Assembly (NCBI GenBank): GCA_963823845.1
Contig: CAWGND010000013.1
Span: forward strand, 434,001 to 498,000
Direction: 5' to 3'
DNA from: Alloacidobacterium sp963823845
Lineage (GTDB): Bacteria; Acidobacteriota; Terriglobia; Terriglobales; Acidobacteriaceae
DNA length: 64,000 nucleotides
Position numbers and translations under genes: made by a program. Within the stretch, counting starts at the first letter, position 1. Every line of letters starts with the position of its first letter. Below are positions 35,290-44,189 of this stretch, piece by piece. Under the pieces are notes generated by a model. It saw nothing but the letters and a program-made list of their open reading frames with translations, was not told the origin of the DNA and made no database searches.

Positions 35290-36006
35290 TCAGAAGTGCA
35301 TTTCAAGTTCGGTAAAGCCGGCCAGTTCAAGGAGATACTGGCCGTCGCGTGCGGTATCGACGATCTCATGTTCGAGCACCCAGGTGTGCGGATGCTGGAT
35401 AAACACTGCGTGCAGGCCGGCGGCGAGCGCTGGATTGATATCAGACTTCGGGCTGTTGCCGATCATCCACGTCGTATGCGGTTTCAATTCATACTTCTGG
35501 CAGACGGCGCAATAGGCGTCAGGATTCTTTTCGCGCGGAATTTCCACGGAGGTGAAGTGGGTTGCCAGTCCAGAGCGCGAGAGCTTGTCTGCTTGTTCCT
35601 CTTCGTTGCCTTTCGTCATAAGAATAAGGCGGTGCCTCGACGCGAGCGCGGGTAATACTTCCGCAACACCTGGCAACAACTCGATTTCATGCTCACTGAT
35701 GGAACGGGAAAAGCTCACGATGCGCTCATGCTTTTCAGCGGTAACAGGCTCTGTGCTCAACCGCTCAAAGCATGTAACGAGCGAGTGACGGAAACTTGCC
35801 AGCCCGTATCCTCGCTCTCGGACGGTTTCGCGCTCGACTTCATTCAGAACAGAGCGCACTTCTTCGCGGGAATATGTGCGATGGTTTAGATAAGAGATGA
35901 ACGCAGCGATGGCGCGCTCAAAATAGATATTGTTCTCCCAAAGGGTGTCGTCGGCATCGAGCAGCAAAGTTTGTCCGGGTGCGAATCTTGGGAGAGAATT
36001 CATCAT
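35290..36006 (-). CDS. HAD-superfamily hydrolase
   Basis: 238 residues with motif I LDADDTLWENN (both Asp present, unlike the HAD at 7193), motif II LILMTKGN, motif III Lys in PREKNPD, and motif IV IGNSPKSDINPAL. Helical cap of the C1 type between motifs I and II. Likely phosphatase acting on a small phosphorylated metabolite. Lone minus-strand gene with about 200 bp to the next. Confidence 0.9.
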   Translation of the reverse strand: MMNSLPRFAPGQTLLLDADDTLWENNIYFERAIAAFISYLNHRTYSREEVRSVLNEVERETVRERGYGLASFRHSLVTCFERLSTEPVTAEKHERIVSFSRSISEHEIELLPGVAEVLPALASRHRLILMTKGNEEEQADKLSRSGLATHFTSVEIPREKNPDAYCAVCQKYELKPHTTWMIGNSPKSDINPALAAGLHAVFIQHPHTWVLEHEIVDTARDGQYLLELAGFTELEMHF

Positions 36007-36204
36007 GCTTCAAGGGTAGCAAATTGCGTTTCCCACGACGATGGATGAGGCAACCGCGCGATAGTCCACCTAATGCATAGATCGATGAATTGTCTGTGGA
36101 AATCACCGTCTTTTCCCGAAGATCGAGGTTGTCTGGTTAAAGGGAGGGGAACGCATCTGAGCAGGTGCCGGACCGGATAATGGCCCACGCGTATTGACGC
36201 CGAC

Positions 36205-36693
36205 TTAGCGATTGCAGCTCGCTCGATATTCGCGATCGAGCATCGACATCAATTGAAGAGAATGATACTTACCATCGCGGAAGACCGCCTCGCGGAAAGT
36301 TCCGTCGTGTTGAAAGCCCATGCTGCGATAGACATGTTGCGCCCGGAGATTCGTCTCGAAAACATCGAGCCATAACCGATGTGCTCCGAATTCATCGAAT
36401 ACTCTGCTCAGCAACAATCGCAAGATTTCTTTGCCATAGCCGCGACCGGGCGAGATCATCACAACCCGTTTCAGTTCGATATTGCGATGTTCTGACTGGA
36501 GCCCGCGCAGGATGATGTATCCAACTGGTTTCCCGGAATCCTCAAGCGCGATCAGGTAGTGCGTGTCCGGGTCGCACATAGCTGCCGCGTGTTCTTCACT
36601 TGTCCAGGTGCCGATATATTCGCGCAGCTCTGGCGCGTGCTCGGTCCCGACTATGAAGGGGACATCTGCTCTCGTCACCGTCCTCAATTTCAT
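36205..36693 (-). CDS. GNAT-family N-acetyltransferase
   Basis: 162 residues with the acetyl-CoA binding loop VMISPGRGYGKEILRLLLSRVF (R/Q-x-x-G-x-G/A type), followed by the strand LWLDVFETNLRAQHVYRSMGFQHDGTFRE, which is typical of the RimJ/RimL-like branch. It acetylates an amine substrate that cannot be predicted. The stop lies 198 bp from the HAD gene; the start is 5 bp from the end of the upstream SGNH hydrolase, so they are co-transcribed. Confidence 0.9.
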   Translation of the reverse strand: MKLRTVTRADVPFIVGTEHAPELREYIGTWTSEEHAAAMCDPDTHYLIALEDSGKPVGYIILRGLQSEHRNIELKRVVMISPGRGYGKEILRLLLSRVFDEFGAHRLWLDVFETNLRAQHVYRSMGFQHDGTFREAVFRDGKYHSLQLMSMLDREYRASCNR

Positions 36694-36698
36694 AGCAT

Positions 36699-37487
36699 CT
36701 ATTGGGCCAACGCTTTTGTGATTGCCATTTCGGCAAGGGGCGCCATTACCCGATATCCAGCGTCATTCGGGTGCAGCCCATCGTCGGCGAGGTTCTCTTT
36801 CATCATGCCGCGACCGTCGACCATGGCGGTGTAGTAGTCGAGATAAATAAGCTTATTTTGCTCACAGTAGTTATGCAGCCAGCGATTAAGCTCCAGGATT
36901 TTTCCCGGGGATCGCTGCAAGAACATCGTCTGCCGCTGCGACGCATAGTTGTGAATCGGCGTGACCGAGGAAAATATGACATGAATGGAATGTTCGCGTG
37001 CTAATTCGGCCAGAGAAGCATAATTTGCCTCGATCTGTTCGACGGTCATTGGACCGGTGTTTCCCGCGATATCGTTTGTCCCCGCGAGGATAACAACTAC
37101 CTTTGGAGCAAGGTCAATCACATCCTGACGAAAACGAAGCAACATCTGTGGCGTCGTCTGGCCGCCGATACCGCGATTGATGTAGCCCTTAGCGGGGAAA
37201 AATGTATCGAGTTTCCACGCGTCGGTAATGGAGTCGCCAAAGAATATGACGCGATTTTCGCCGGGGGCGGGGTTCATGACCTGGGCATTCGCGTCGCGAT
37301 ATCGATCGAGTTCTCCAAAATCATTCATGAACATGGAGATGCGGCTCTTGCGCCAGTGTTCGAGGCTAAGGAGAGCCTGAGCCTCGGGGTCATCCTTTGC
37401 AGAAGAGGCTGCAGTTTGGGTCTGGGCAGATCCAGGCTGAGCAATCCAAACCAAGCACAGAACGACAAGGCAGACAGACTCGCGCAT
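36699..37487 (-). CDS. Secreted SGNH/GDSL hydrolase
   Basis: 262 residues from ATG 37487, chosen because the protein then begins with a signal peptide (RESVCLVVLCLVWIAQPGSAQ, cleaved near residue 21); the longer frame would cross into the upstream gene. SGNH blocks are all visible: FFGDSITD (Ser nucleophile), GIGGQTTPQ (Gly), LAGTNDI (Asn) and DGLHPND (Asp/His). Likely an exported esterase or acetyl-hydrolase for sugars or lipids. It is 16 bp downstream of the PP2C gene. Confidence 0.9.
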   Translation of the reverse strand: MRESVCLVVLCLVWIAQPGSAQTQTAASSAKDDPEAQALLSLEHWRKSRISMFMNDFGELDRYRDANAQVMNPAPGENRVIFFGDSITDAWKLDTFFPAKGYINRGIGGQTTPQMLLRFRQDVIDLAPKVVVILAGTNDIAGNTGPMTVEQIEANYASLAELAREHSIHVIFSSVTPIHNYASQRQTMFLQRSPGKILELNRWLHNYCEQNKLIYLDYYTAMVDGRGMMKENLADDGLHPNDAGYRVMAPLAEMAITKALAQ

Positions 37488-37503
37488 GAGCACAAAATAC
37501 CAT

Positions 37504-39114
37504 TTAGAGGAAGAGCAATTCCAGCATGGTGCAATCGTCGTTGGCGGGCGTGGCACCGCAAAACGCCTGAAGGCTCTGTGCCACGCCGTCCAGATTGCAG
37601 TTTGAGCCGAATGCGTGTTGCAATCGGGCGTCTCCAAAGAATTCGCCTACCGCATTCTCTGCCTCCGTCACTCCGTCGGTTACCAGAAAGACCCGCGTTC
37701 CATGCTCGAGTATCGCTGTATACGCAGTAAATTCAGCCCAGTCAATCAAGCCGACTGGCAGATTCGACCCGCCTAATTGTTCTACGCTTTGACCATTGCA
37801 GACTAGCGGAGTGGGATGGCCGCAATTAATGTAATCTACGCTGCCGGTCTTGCTGAGTTTCAGAATGCACATAGTCGCATATTTACCCACATTTTTTGTG
37901 CAGATGAACTCATTAACAAGTGTGGCCACCGTATCGAGCGAGTGACGCGCTCTCAACTGCGAATAAATCAGCCCCTGGAGCGTTGACGCTAGGAGTGCCG
38001 CGGAAACACCTTTCCCGGAAACATCGACGATAACCAGATAGATGTGGTCGCCATCGACGATCACGTCGTAGAAGTCACCACCAATCTCCTTGCAGGGTAC
38101 GGAGCGAGCTGAAACTTTGGCGTAAGGGAGCTCTGGCATTTGTACTGCCATCAAGCCTTGTTGAATCGTTGCGGCGATATCAAGCTCTTCGCGATACCTG
38201 CGGGCTTGTTCCTCTGAAATGACAAGCTGGGCATTGTCGATCAACGCAGCAGCCTCGGAGGCGATGGTACGCAACAGTTCGCTATCGACTGGGGTCAAAT
38301 TGCCGGCATGCAAACGGCTGTCGAGGTAAAGGACGCCGAGAAGCTCATTCGACCCGGCATTTTCGCCGGATGATTGGGCACGCGGCCGGCGTAATGGAAT
38401 ACAGATGATCGAGCGAATGTTCTGCATGATCATGCTTTCTGACCGGACAGCTGCTTCTGCTTTCAGCGTATCGGTGACGATAAACTCATTTGCCGACGAC
38501 AAAGCCTGCTGAATGGCGCTTCTGGAAAGGGTCAAGTCGTCCGTAAGCGCCTCGCCTCTATTGTCGCGACCTGCAGCCAGCTTCAGCTTTCCAGCTTCGT
38601 CGCGGAGAAAGAAGTATCCGCGCTCAACTTTTGTGAGATCGAGCGTTGTTTCGACTAGGCAAGTGAGAATTTGATCGACGGCTCCGACCGCATTCAATCG
38701 TCGGGCCGCTTCCAGGAACCAGCGCAGCTTTTCCAGCCCGCTGCTGCTGTTGGAAGCGGCTGGAAGCTGCACAAGCAGTTCGCGAATCGTAGAGGTTGAG
38801 GTTGCCTCCTCGACGCCAAACCGCATTCCGGGGCCATCCACGGATCCGAAGTGGACAAGATCATGAGTGGAAAGACGCTGGTGCTGTACGCGAATCCCGT
38901 TGACGAAGGTGCCATGGCGGCTCTCCATGTCGACGACATGGAAGGCTCCGTTCTCGTATACGATTTCAGCGTGCCTGCGCGAAACATGTACGTCTTCAAG
39001 TATCAGATCTCGATCCGGCAATCGTCCCACAGTAAAAGGTGAGTGATCGATCTTCCCGGACGACCGGTGCGGGCCATCGAACGCTTCATACGGAGTCGGC
39101 GGAACTGAATGCAT
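37504..39114 (-). CDS. FHA-GAF-PP2C (SpoIIE-type) signalling phosphatase
   Basis: 536 residues. Residues about 25-100: FHA domain (FTVGRLPDRDLILEDVHVSRRHAEI, ESRHGTFVNG) that binds phosphothreonine. Residues about 125-300: GAF domain. Residues about 330-536: SpoIIE/PP2C phosphatase with metal Asp in GGDFYDV and VDVSGKGVSAAL, a further acidic metal motif VTDGVTEAEN, and terminal NDDCTMLEL. Likely dephosphorylates an anti-sigma antagonist or similar partner in response to a small ligand and Ser/Thr kinase signals. No kinase or anti-sigma gene is in the window. Confidence 0.93.
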   Translation of the reverse strand: MHSVPPTPYEAFDGPHRSSGKIDHSPFTVGRLPDRDLILEDVHVSRRHAEIVYENGAFHVVDMESRHGTFVNGIRVQHQRLSTHDLVHFGSVDGPGMRFGVEEATSTSTIRELLVQLPAASNSSSGLEKLRWFLEAARRLNAVGAVDQILTCLVETTLDLTKVERGYFFLRDEAGKLKLAAGRDNRGEALTDDLTLSRSAIQQALSSANEFIVTDTLKAEAAVRSESMIMQNIRSIICIPLRRPRAQSSGENAGSNELLGVLYLDSRLHAGNLTPVDSELLRTIASEAAALIDNAQLVISEEQARRYREELDIAATIQQGLMAVQMPELPYAKVSARSVPCKEIGGDFYDVIVDGDHIYLVIVDVSGKGVSAALLASTLQGLIYSQLRARHSLDTVATLVNEFICTKNVGKYATMCILKLSKTGSVDYINCGHPTPLVCNGQSVEQLGGSNLPVGLIDWAEFTAYTAILEHGTRVFLVTDGVTEAENAVGEFFGDARLQHAFGSNCNLDGVAQSLQAFCGATPANDDCTMLELLFL

Positions 39115-39459
39115 GATTGTTATCCCGGATTTTTACAGCCGAGGAAAGAGAGGTGAGCGTCGGCCGGTAATGTTAAAGCTGCCCTAAGGGCCGATTATAC
39201 AAAGATGTTCGGAGTTGTCTGGTCGAAAAACTTCATGCGGACTGAGTGGCTGTTATTCGAGGGTCTTTAGCTTTCTGGCCGAGCAAATCCCTAAAAAGAC
39301 AGATTTATAACAGGAATATTGACAAACCTTGCAGGGGACGAGCATTCTATTGCGTTTTCTCGTTGGTGGTATGCCTCCCTGGCCTGGCAGACGTAGTGCT
39401 GCAAGGCTTTCTTTTGGCCGTAAGCGCAACTGCCGGGGAGACTCCTATAATTTTTATTG
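39115..39459. other. Divergent promoter region of PP2C and kynA
   Basis: 345 bp without a gene. A TATAAT box at 39446-39451 lies 8 bp before ATG 39460 of kynA, which would give a leaderless or nearly leaderless mRNA, though no good -35 box sits at the right distance. An isolated TTGACA is at 39319-39324. Nothing else recognised. Confidence 0.4.
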
Positions 39460-40320
39460 ATGTCTTCTACGGAAAAAAACCTGAGACCGTTGGAGTCGGG
39501 CATTTTTACCGACTTCCACGACCGCATGAGCTATGCCGGATATCTTTGCCTGGATGGCCTGCTGGCACAGCAGCGTCCGCTATCCGAACCGGAACATCAT
39601 GACGAAATGCTGTTCATCATCCAGCACCAGGTATCGGAGCTTTGGATCAAACAGCTGATCCATGAGCTATCCGCGGCGATACGGCATGTGCAGCATGACC
39701 AACTGGATCCCTGCTTCAAGATTCTGTCGCGCGCCAAGCTCATCCAGATGCAGCTCTTCGATCAGTGGGCCGTGCTGGAGACGCTGACGCCATCAGAATA
39801 TATGGAGTTTCGCGGCGTGCTTGGACATGCTTCGGGATTCCAATCGTACCAGTATCGCAAACTGGAGTTCCTGCTCGGCAACAAGAACCGGGATGCGCTG
39901 AAGGTTTTCGCTGACTTCCCGCAGATCCATGAAAGTTTGCGAGCTACTCTGGAGGCGCCGAGCCTCTACGATGAGTTTCTCAGGCATCTGAAACGGCGCG
40001 GGCTTGCGATACCTGAAGTGTGCGTGCAGCGTGACTGGTCGGAACCTTACGAAAAAAACGAAGAGCTTGTCGACGTGCTAAGGCAGATTTATGAGCGGCC
40101 TCACGAATATTGGGACGCATATGAGATGTGCGAAAAGCTGGTCGACGTCGAGGAGTATTTTCAGCTCTGGCGATTTCGCCATATGAAGACAGTGGAGCGC
40201 ATCATCGGTTTCCGGCCCGGAACAGGCGGTTCTTCAGGAGTGGGATTTCTGAAACAGGCCCTCAGTCTGACCTTTTTCCCTGAATTGTTTGCTGTGCGCA
40301 CAGGGCTGCAGCAGCGATGA
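39460..40320 (+). CDS. kynA: Tryptophan 2,3-dioxygenase
   Basis: 286 residues from ATG 39460. Diagnostic features include MSYAGYLCLDGLL, DEMLFIIQHQVSELWIKQLIHEL (substrate-contact residues), SGFQSYQYRKLEFLLGN, and the haem-proximal region WRFRHMKTVERIIGFRPGTGGSSGVGFL. It opens the indole ring of L-tryptophan to N-formylkynurenine. Its stop overlaps the kynureninase start (ATGA), so they are translated together. A formamidase (kynB) is not seen nearby. Confidence 0.97.
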   Translation: MSSTEKNLRPLESGIFTDFHDRMSYAGYLCLDGLLAQQRPLSEPEHHDEMLFIIQHQVSELWIKQLIHELSAAIRHVQHDQLDPCFKILSRAKLIQMQLFDQWAVLETLTPSEYMEFRGVLGHASGFQSYQYRKLEFLLGNKNRDALKVFADFPQIHESLRATLEAPSLYDEFLRHLKRRGLAIPEVCVQRDWSEPYEKNEELVDVLRQIYERPHEYWDAYEMCEKLVDVEEYFQLWRFRHMKTVERIIGFRPGTGGSSGVGFLKQALSLTFFPELFAVRTGLQQR

Positions 40321-41528
40321 GTTGCACGATTCGAGACGCAGTGGCCAGGCTTTTAGGCGATCCGCTGTGCGAGGAGGCTGTCCAACAGCATATCGCGCCG
40401 CTTTTTTCCCGCACGCTTGCGAACGACTCCATCTATCTGGCGAACCATTCACTTGGCAGGCCGCTTGACCAGATGGCCGAGGACATTCGCGAAGGCATAG
40501 TTCTGTGGGAGACAAAGCTGGGTGATGCGTGGGATGAGTGGCTTGCAGAGCAGGAGGCATATCGCACGCGGATCGCGAAATTGATTGGCGCGCCTCGCGC
40601 TGACTGCGTCGTGCCAAGGACGTCGGCAGGGCAGGGATTGCGTGCCGTCCTGAATGCTCTTCAAGGCAGACTGCAAGTCTTAAGCACGCGCGGAGAGTTC
40701 GATTCGATCGATTTGATTCTGAAGCAATATGCTGCGCTGGGCCGCATCGATATGCAATGGGTTGAGGCCGATGCCGAAGGCCGTTTCTCTGTCGCTCGCA
40801 TTCAGCAGGCTTTGCGTCCCGGGACTGATCTGGTTGTGGTTTCGCAGGTCATGTTTATGGACGGTCAGATTGTCCACAATCTCGCGTTGCTGGCCGATGC
40901 GTGTCATGCGATGGGCGCCAGACTGCTGGTGGATGCGTACCACGCGGTCGGTGTTATTCCTGTCGATGTTGCGGCGATGAAGGCCGACTTTGTCATCGGG
41001 GGCAGCTATAAGTATCTGCGCGGCGGCCCCGGGGCTTGCTTCCTTTATATTTCTCCAGAAATTCTGGCCGGAGGATTACGCCCTCTCGATACAGGATGGT
41101 TCGCGCGCGAAAACACGTTCGGGTATGAGCGGCCTGATCCACCAATATTGCGAACTGGCGGCGATGCGTTTCTTGAAGCGACACCTCCGGTGCTGACTTA
41201 TTATCAGGCGCGAAGCGGCCAGATGTTTGCTCTCGCTTTAGGCGTGGAGCGGCTGCGCAGCTACGGGCTGGAGCAATTGAGACGCCTGAAGAGTTATCTA
41301 CGCAATGCCGGCATCGAAGCTATTGGCGGCGATGTCGATCACGGAGCGTTTCTTGCCGTGCGGCTGGACGATGCTGCCGGCATATCTGCGAGGCTGGCGG
41401 AGCGAGGTGTGATCACGGATGCGCGCGGACAATGGCTGCGGCTCTGTCCGGATTGCCTGACCCGGGACAACGAGCTTCGAATGGCGGCGTCCGTGCTTGT
41501 CGAGGTGCTGGAGCAGGCGCGTTCTTAG
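40317..41528 (+). CDS. kynU: Kynureninase (PLP-dependent)
   Basis: 403 residues of fold-type I, class V-like. PLP Lys232 in IGGSYKYLRGGPG; the aspartate pairing with the PLP ring lies in LLVDAYHAVG. The N-terminal part SIYLANHSLGRPLDQM and the DTGWFARENTF segment match kynureninases rather than cysteine desulfurases. It cleaves kynurenine (or 3-hydroxykynurenine) to anthranilate and alanine. Overlaps kynA by 4 bp. The next gene, kdpC, is convergent, 21 bp away. Confidence 0.9.
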   Translation: MSCTIRDAVARLLGDPLCEEAVQQHIAPLFSRTLANDSIYLANHSLGRPLDQMAEDIREGIVLWETKLGDAWDEWLAEQEAYRTRIAKLIGAPRADCVVPRTSAGQGLRAVLNALQGRLQVLSTRGEFDSIDLILKQYAALGRIDMQWVEADAEGRFSVARIQQALRPGTDLVVVSQVMFMDGQIVHNLALLADACHAMGARLLVDAYHAVGVIPVDVAAMKADFVIGGSYKYLRGGPGACFLYISPEILAGGLRPLDTGWFARENTFGYERPDPPILRTGGDAFLEATPPVLTYYQARSGQMFALALGVERLRSYGLEQLRRLKSYLRNAGIEAIGGDVDHGAFLAVRLDDAAGISARLAERGVITDARGQWLRLCPDCLTRDNELRMAASVLVEVLEQARS

Positions 41529-41549
41529 TTACGGGCCTGCTCTGCTGGA

Positions 41550-42116
41550 CTACTTCTGCAGTTGGTCGAGCGCCAGATTCAATTCAAGCACATTGACGCG
41601 TGGTTCCCCGAGCACTCCAAACTGGCGTGGCTGCGTGTGAGCGATAACGAGATTACGCACAGCATCCTCGGGAAGTTTGCGAGCCTGAGCCACCTGCCGG
41701 ACCTGGAAAAGGGCTGCTGCGGGCGAGATGTCCGGATCCAGTCCGGAGCCGGAGGCTGTGACCAGGTCAATGGGGACCGGCTGGTTGTTTCCGTTCTGCT
41801 GATACTTGGCGACATCTCCCTGAATGCGCGAGGCGAGCTTCTGGCTCGAAGATGCCAGATTCGATCCGCCGGATGAGGTCGCATCGTAGCCGTTGCCCGC
41901 GGCCGATGGACGGCTGTGAAAATATTTGTCGCTGCTGAAATTCTGCCCAATGATTCTGGAGCCGACGATTTGTCCGTTGCTGGAGATGAGTTGCCCGTCA
42001 GCCTTGTCTCGCAGGGCAAGATGCGCGAAGGCAGTCACAGCAAGAGGATAAGCGATGCCCAGCAGCAGCGTCGTTACCAACGTAAAGCGAATAGAAATGA
42101 TCAGTGATCTTTGCAT
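41550..42116 (-). CDS. kdpC: K+-transporting ATPase subunit KdpC
   Basis: 188 residues. One N-terminal helix (SIRFTLVTTLLLGIAYPLAVTAFA), then the periplasmic domain with SDKYFHSRPSAAG, YDATSSGGSNLASSSQKL and the LDPDISPAAALFQVRQVA motif that identifies KdpC. It stabilises the KdpAB complex and aids K+ transfer. Last gene of the kdp operon, 23 bp after kdpB. Confidence 0.97.
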   Translation of the reverse strand: MQRSLIISIRFTLVTTLLLGIAYPLAVTAFAHLALRDKADGQLISSNGQIVGSRIIGQNFSSDKYFHSRPSAAGNGYDATSSGGSNLASSSQKLASRIQGDVAKYQQNGNNQPVPIDLVTASGSGLDPDISPAAALFQVRQVAQARKLPEDAVRNLVIAHTQPRQFGVLGEPRVNVLELNLALDQLQK

Positions 42117-42139
42117 AGTTCTTCCTCAGACCATGTTCC

Positions 42140-44173
42140 TCAAACCAGGTGTAGCCCGTTCAGGACAACGTCAATGAGCTTGATGCCGACGAAGGGGACG
42201 ATGACGCCGCCTATGCCGTAAATGATGAGATTGCGCCGGAGTAAGGCCTGTGCGGACTTGGGCTCGTACTTCACTCCGCGCAGGGCCAACGGCACGAGCG
42301 CGATGATGATGATGGCGTTGAAGATTACTGCTGACAGAATGGCGGAGTGCGGTGTCTTCAGGTGCATCACGTTGAGCGCATTCAGTACAGGAAAGACTCC
42401 TGCGAACATCGCTGGGATGATGGCGAAATACTTGGCAACGTCGTTCGCGATGGAGAAGGTCGTGAGCGCGCCGCGGGTCATAAGAAGCTGTTTACCGATC
42501 TCAACGATCTCGATGAGTTTGGTGGGGTTGGAGTCGAGATCGACCATGTTGCCGGCTTCCTTAGCAGCCTGAGTGCCTGAATTCATGGCCACGCCTACGT
42601 CGGCCTGAGCCAGCGCGGGAGCGTCGTTAGTGCCGTCTCCGGTCATAGCCACAAGCTTGCCTTTGCCCTGCTCGCGCTTGATCAGGTCCATCTTGTCTTT
42701 CGGCTTTGCTTCAGCAAGGAAGTCGTCAACGCCTGCTTCGCGAGCGATGACGGCTGCGGTCAGGGGATTGTCACCGGTAATCATGATGGTGCGGATGCCC
42801 ATGGCACGCAGGCGCGCAAGGCGGTCCTTGAGGCCGCCTTTGACGATGTCTTTGAGGTAGACGACGCCAAGCGCGGTGCTGTTTTCAGCAACGACTAACG
42901 GGGTTCCACCGAGGCGAGCGATTTCTTCGACTTTGTCAGTCACTTTTCGAGGCAGACTTGAGCCCTGCTGTTCGAGGAAGCGCGCGATGGCATCGGCGGA
43001 ACCTTTGCGAATCAGGGTTCCCGGCAAATCCACGCCGGACATACGGGTCTGAGCACTGAACGGAACAAACTCGGCCTGCATGCCGGTCAGGTCACGTCCG
43101 CGCAGGTTGTATTTCTCTTTCGCGAGAACGACGATGGAGCGGCCTTCCGGCGTTTCATCGGAAAGGGAGGCGAGTTGCGCCGCGTCAGCAAGGCGTTCTG
43201 TGCTGATGCCCGGAGCAGGTAAGAATTCGGTTGCCTGCCGGTTGCCGAGCGTGATGGTTCCTGTCTTGTCCAGCAACAGTGTGTTTACATCGCCGGCAGC
43301 TTCTACGGCGCGTCCCGACATGGCGAGCACGTTGTATTGCACCAGCCGGTCCATACCTGCTATGCCAATTGCCGAGAGCAGTCCACCAATCGTCGTGGGA
43401 ATCAGACAAACGAGCAGCGAAACCAGTACGAAGACTGTTTGTGGCGCATTCGAGTAGATTGCGAACGGCTGCAGTGTAGCGACTGCGAGTAAAAAGACGA
43501 TCGTCAGTCCGGAGAGAAGGATGCTTAGCGCGATTTCGTTCGGAGTCCTCTGCCGCTCTGCTCCTTCGACCAGGGCTATCATGCGATCAAGAAATGTTTC
43601 GCCCGGGTTCGATGTGATGCGAATCTTGATCCAGTCGGACAGGACGCGCGTTCCGCCTGTGACTGCGGAACGATCGCCACCGGCTTCGCGGATCACCGGC
43701 GCTGATTCGCCGGTGATAGCGGATTCGTCGACCGACGCGACGCCTTCGATCACTTCGCCATCGCCTGCGATGAACTGTCCGGCTTCGACCTTGATAATGT
43801 CGTCGACGCGAAGCTGGGAGCTGGACACAGCTTCAGTTATGCCGTCTTTCCGGTAACGATAGGCCATGGTTTCGCCTTTTGCCTTGCGCAGCGTGTCAGC
43901 TTGCGCTTTGCCGCGGCCTTCAGCCATAGCCTCGGCGAAGTTGGCAAACAGCACGGTGAACCACAGCCACAACGTAATCTGCAGGTCGAACGCGAACCCG
44001 GGCTGGTGCCGAACGATATCCTGAATCAGAAGCGCCGTGGTCAGCACGCTGCCGACTTCCACGACGAACATGACCGGGTTTTTCACCATCGCGCGAGGAT
44101 TGAGTTTGGTAAATGAGCCGACAATCGCCTGACGCAAAATAATCGGATTCCAGAGACTTTGTTTTTCTGCCAT
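42140..44173 (-). CDS. kdpB: K+-transporting P-type ATPase KdpB
   Basis: 677 residues from ATG 44173; the longer in-frame start (44239) would run into kdpA. P-type ATPase hallmarks: TGES in the actuator domain (AITGESAPVI), the phosphorylation site DKTGTIT, and GDGTNDAPALAQADVG. Seven membrane helices, with SALSTIGGLLSA-like LIPTTIGGLLSAIGIAG in helix 4. It hydrolyses ATP to energise high-affinity K+ uptake via KdpA. Starts 16 bp after kdpA. Confidence 0.97.
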   Translation of the reverse strand: MAEKQSLWNPIILRQAIVGSFTKLNPRAMVKNPVMFVVEVGSVLTTALLIQDIVRHQPGFAFDLQITLWLWFTVLFANFAEAMAEGRGKAQADTLRKAKGETMAYRYRKDGITEAVSSSQLRVDDIIKVEAGQFIAGDGEVIEGVASVDESAITGESAPVIREAGGDRSAVTGGTRVLSDWIKIRITSNPGETFLDRMIALVEGAERQRTPNEIALSILLSGLTIVFLLAVATLQPFAIYSNAPQTVFVLVSLLVCLIPTTIGGLLSAIGIAGMDRLVQYNVLAMSGRAVEAAGDVNTLLLDKTGTITLGNRQATEFLPAPGISTERLADAAQLASLSDETPEGRSIVVLAKEKYNLRGRDLTGMQAEFVPFSAQTRMSGVDLPGTLIRKGSADAIARFLEQQGSSLPRKVTDKVEEIARLGGTPLVVAENSTALGVVYLKDIVKGGLKDRLARLRAMGIRTIMITGDNPLTAAVIAREAGVDDFLAEAKPKDKMDLIKREQGKGKLVAMTGDGTNDAPALAQADVGVAMNSGTQAAKEAGNMVDLDSNPTKLIEIVEIGKQLLMTRGALTTFSIANDVAKYFAIIPAMFAGVFPVLNALNVMHLKTPHSAILSAVIFNAIIIIALVPLALRGVKYEPKSAQALLRRNLIIYGIGGVIVPFVGIKLIDVVLNGLHLV

Positions 44174-44189
44174 TGCTTTCTCCGCTGCC

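Noticed and set aside
35116..35655. 179-aa plus-strand frame
   Set aside because: Mostly antisense to the HAD hydrolase, and the non-overlapping start has no recognisable protein features.
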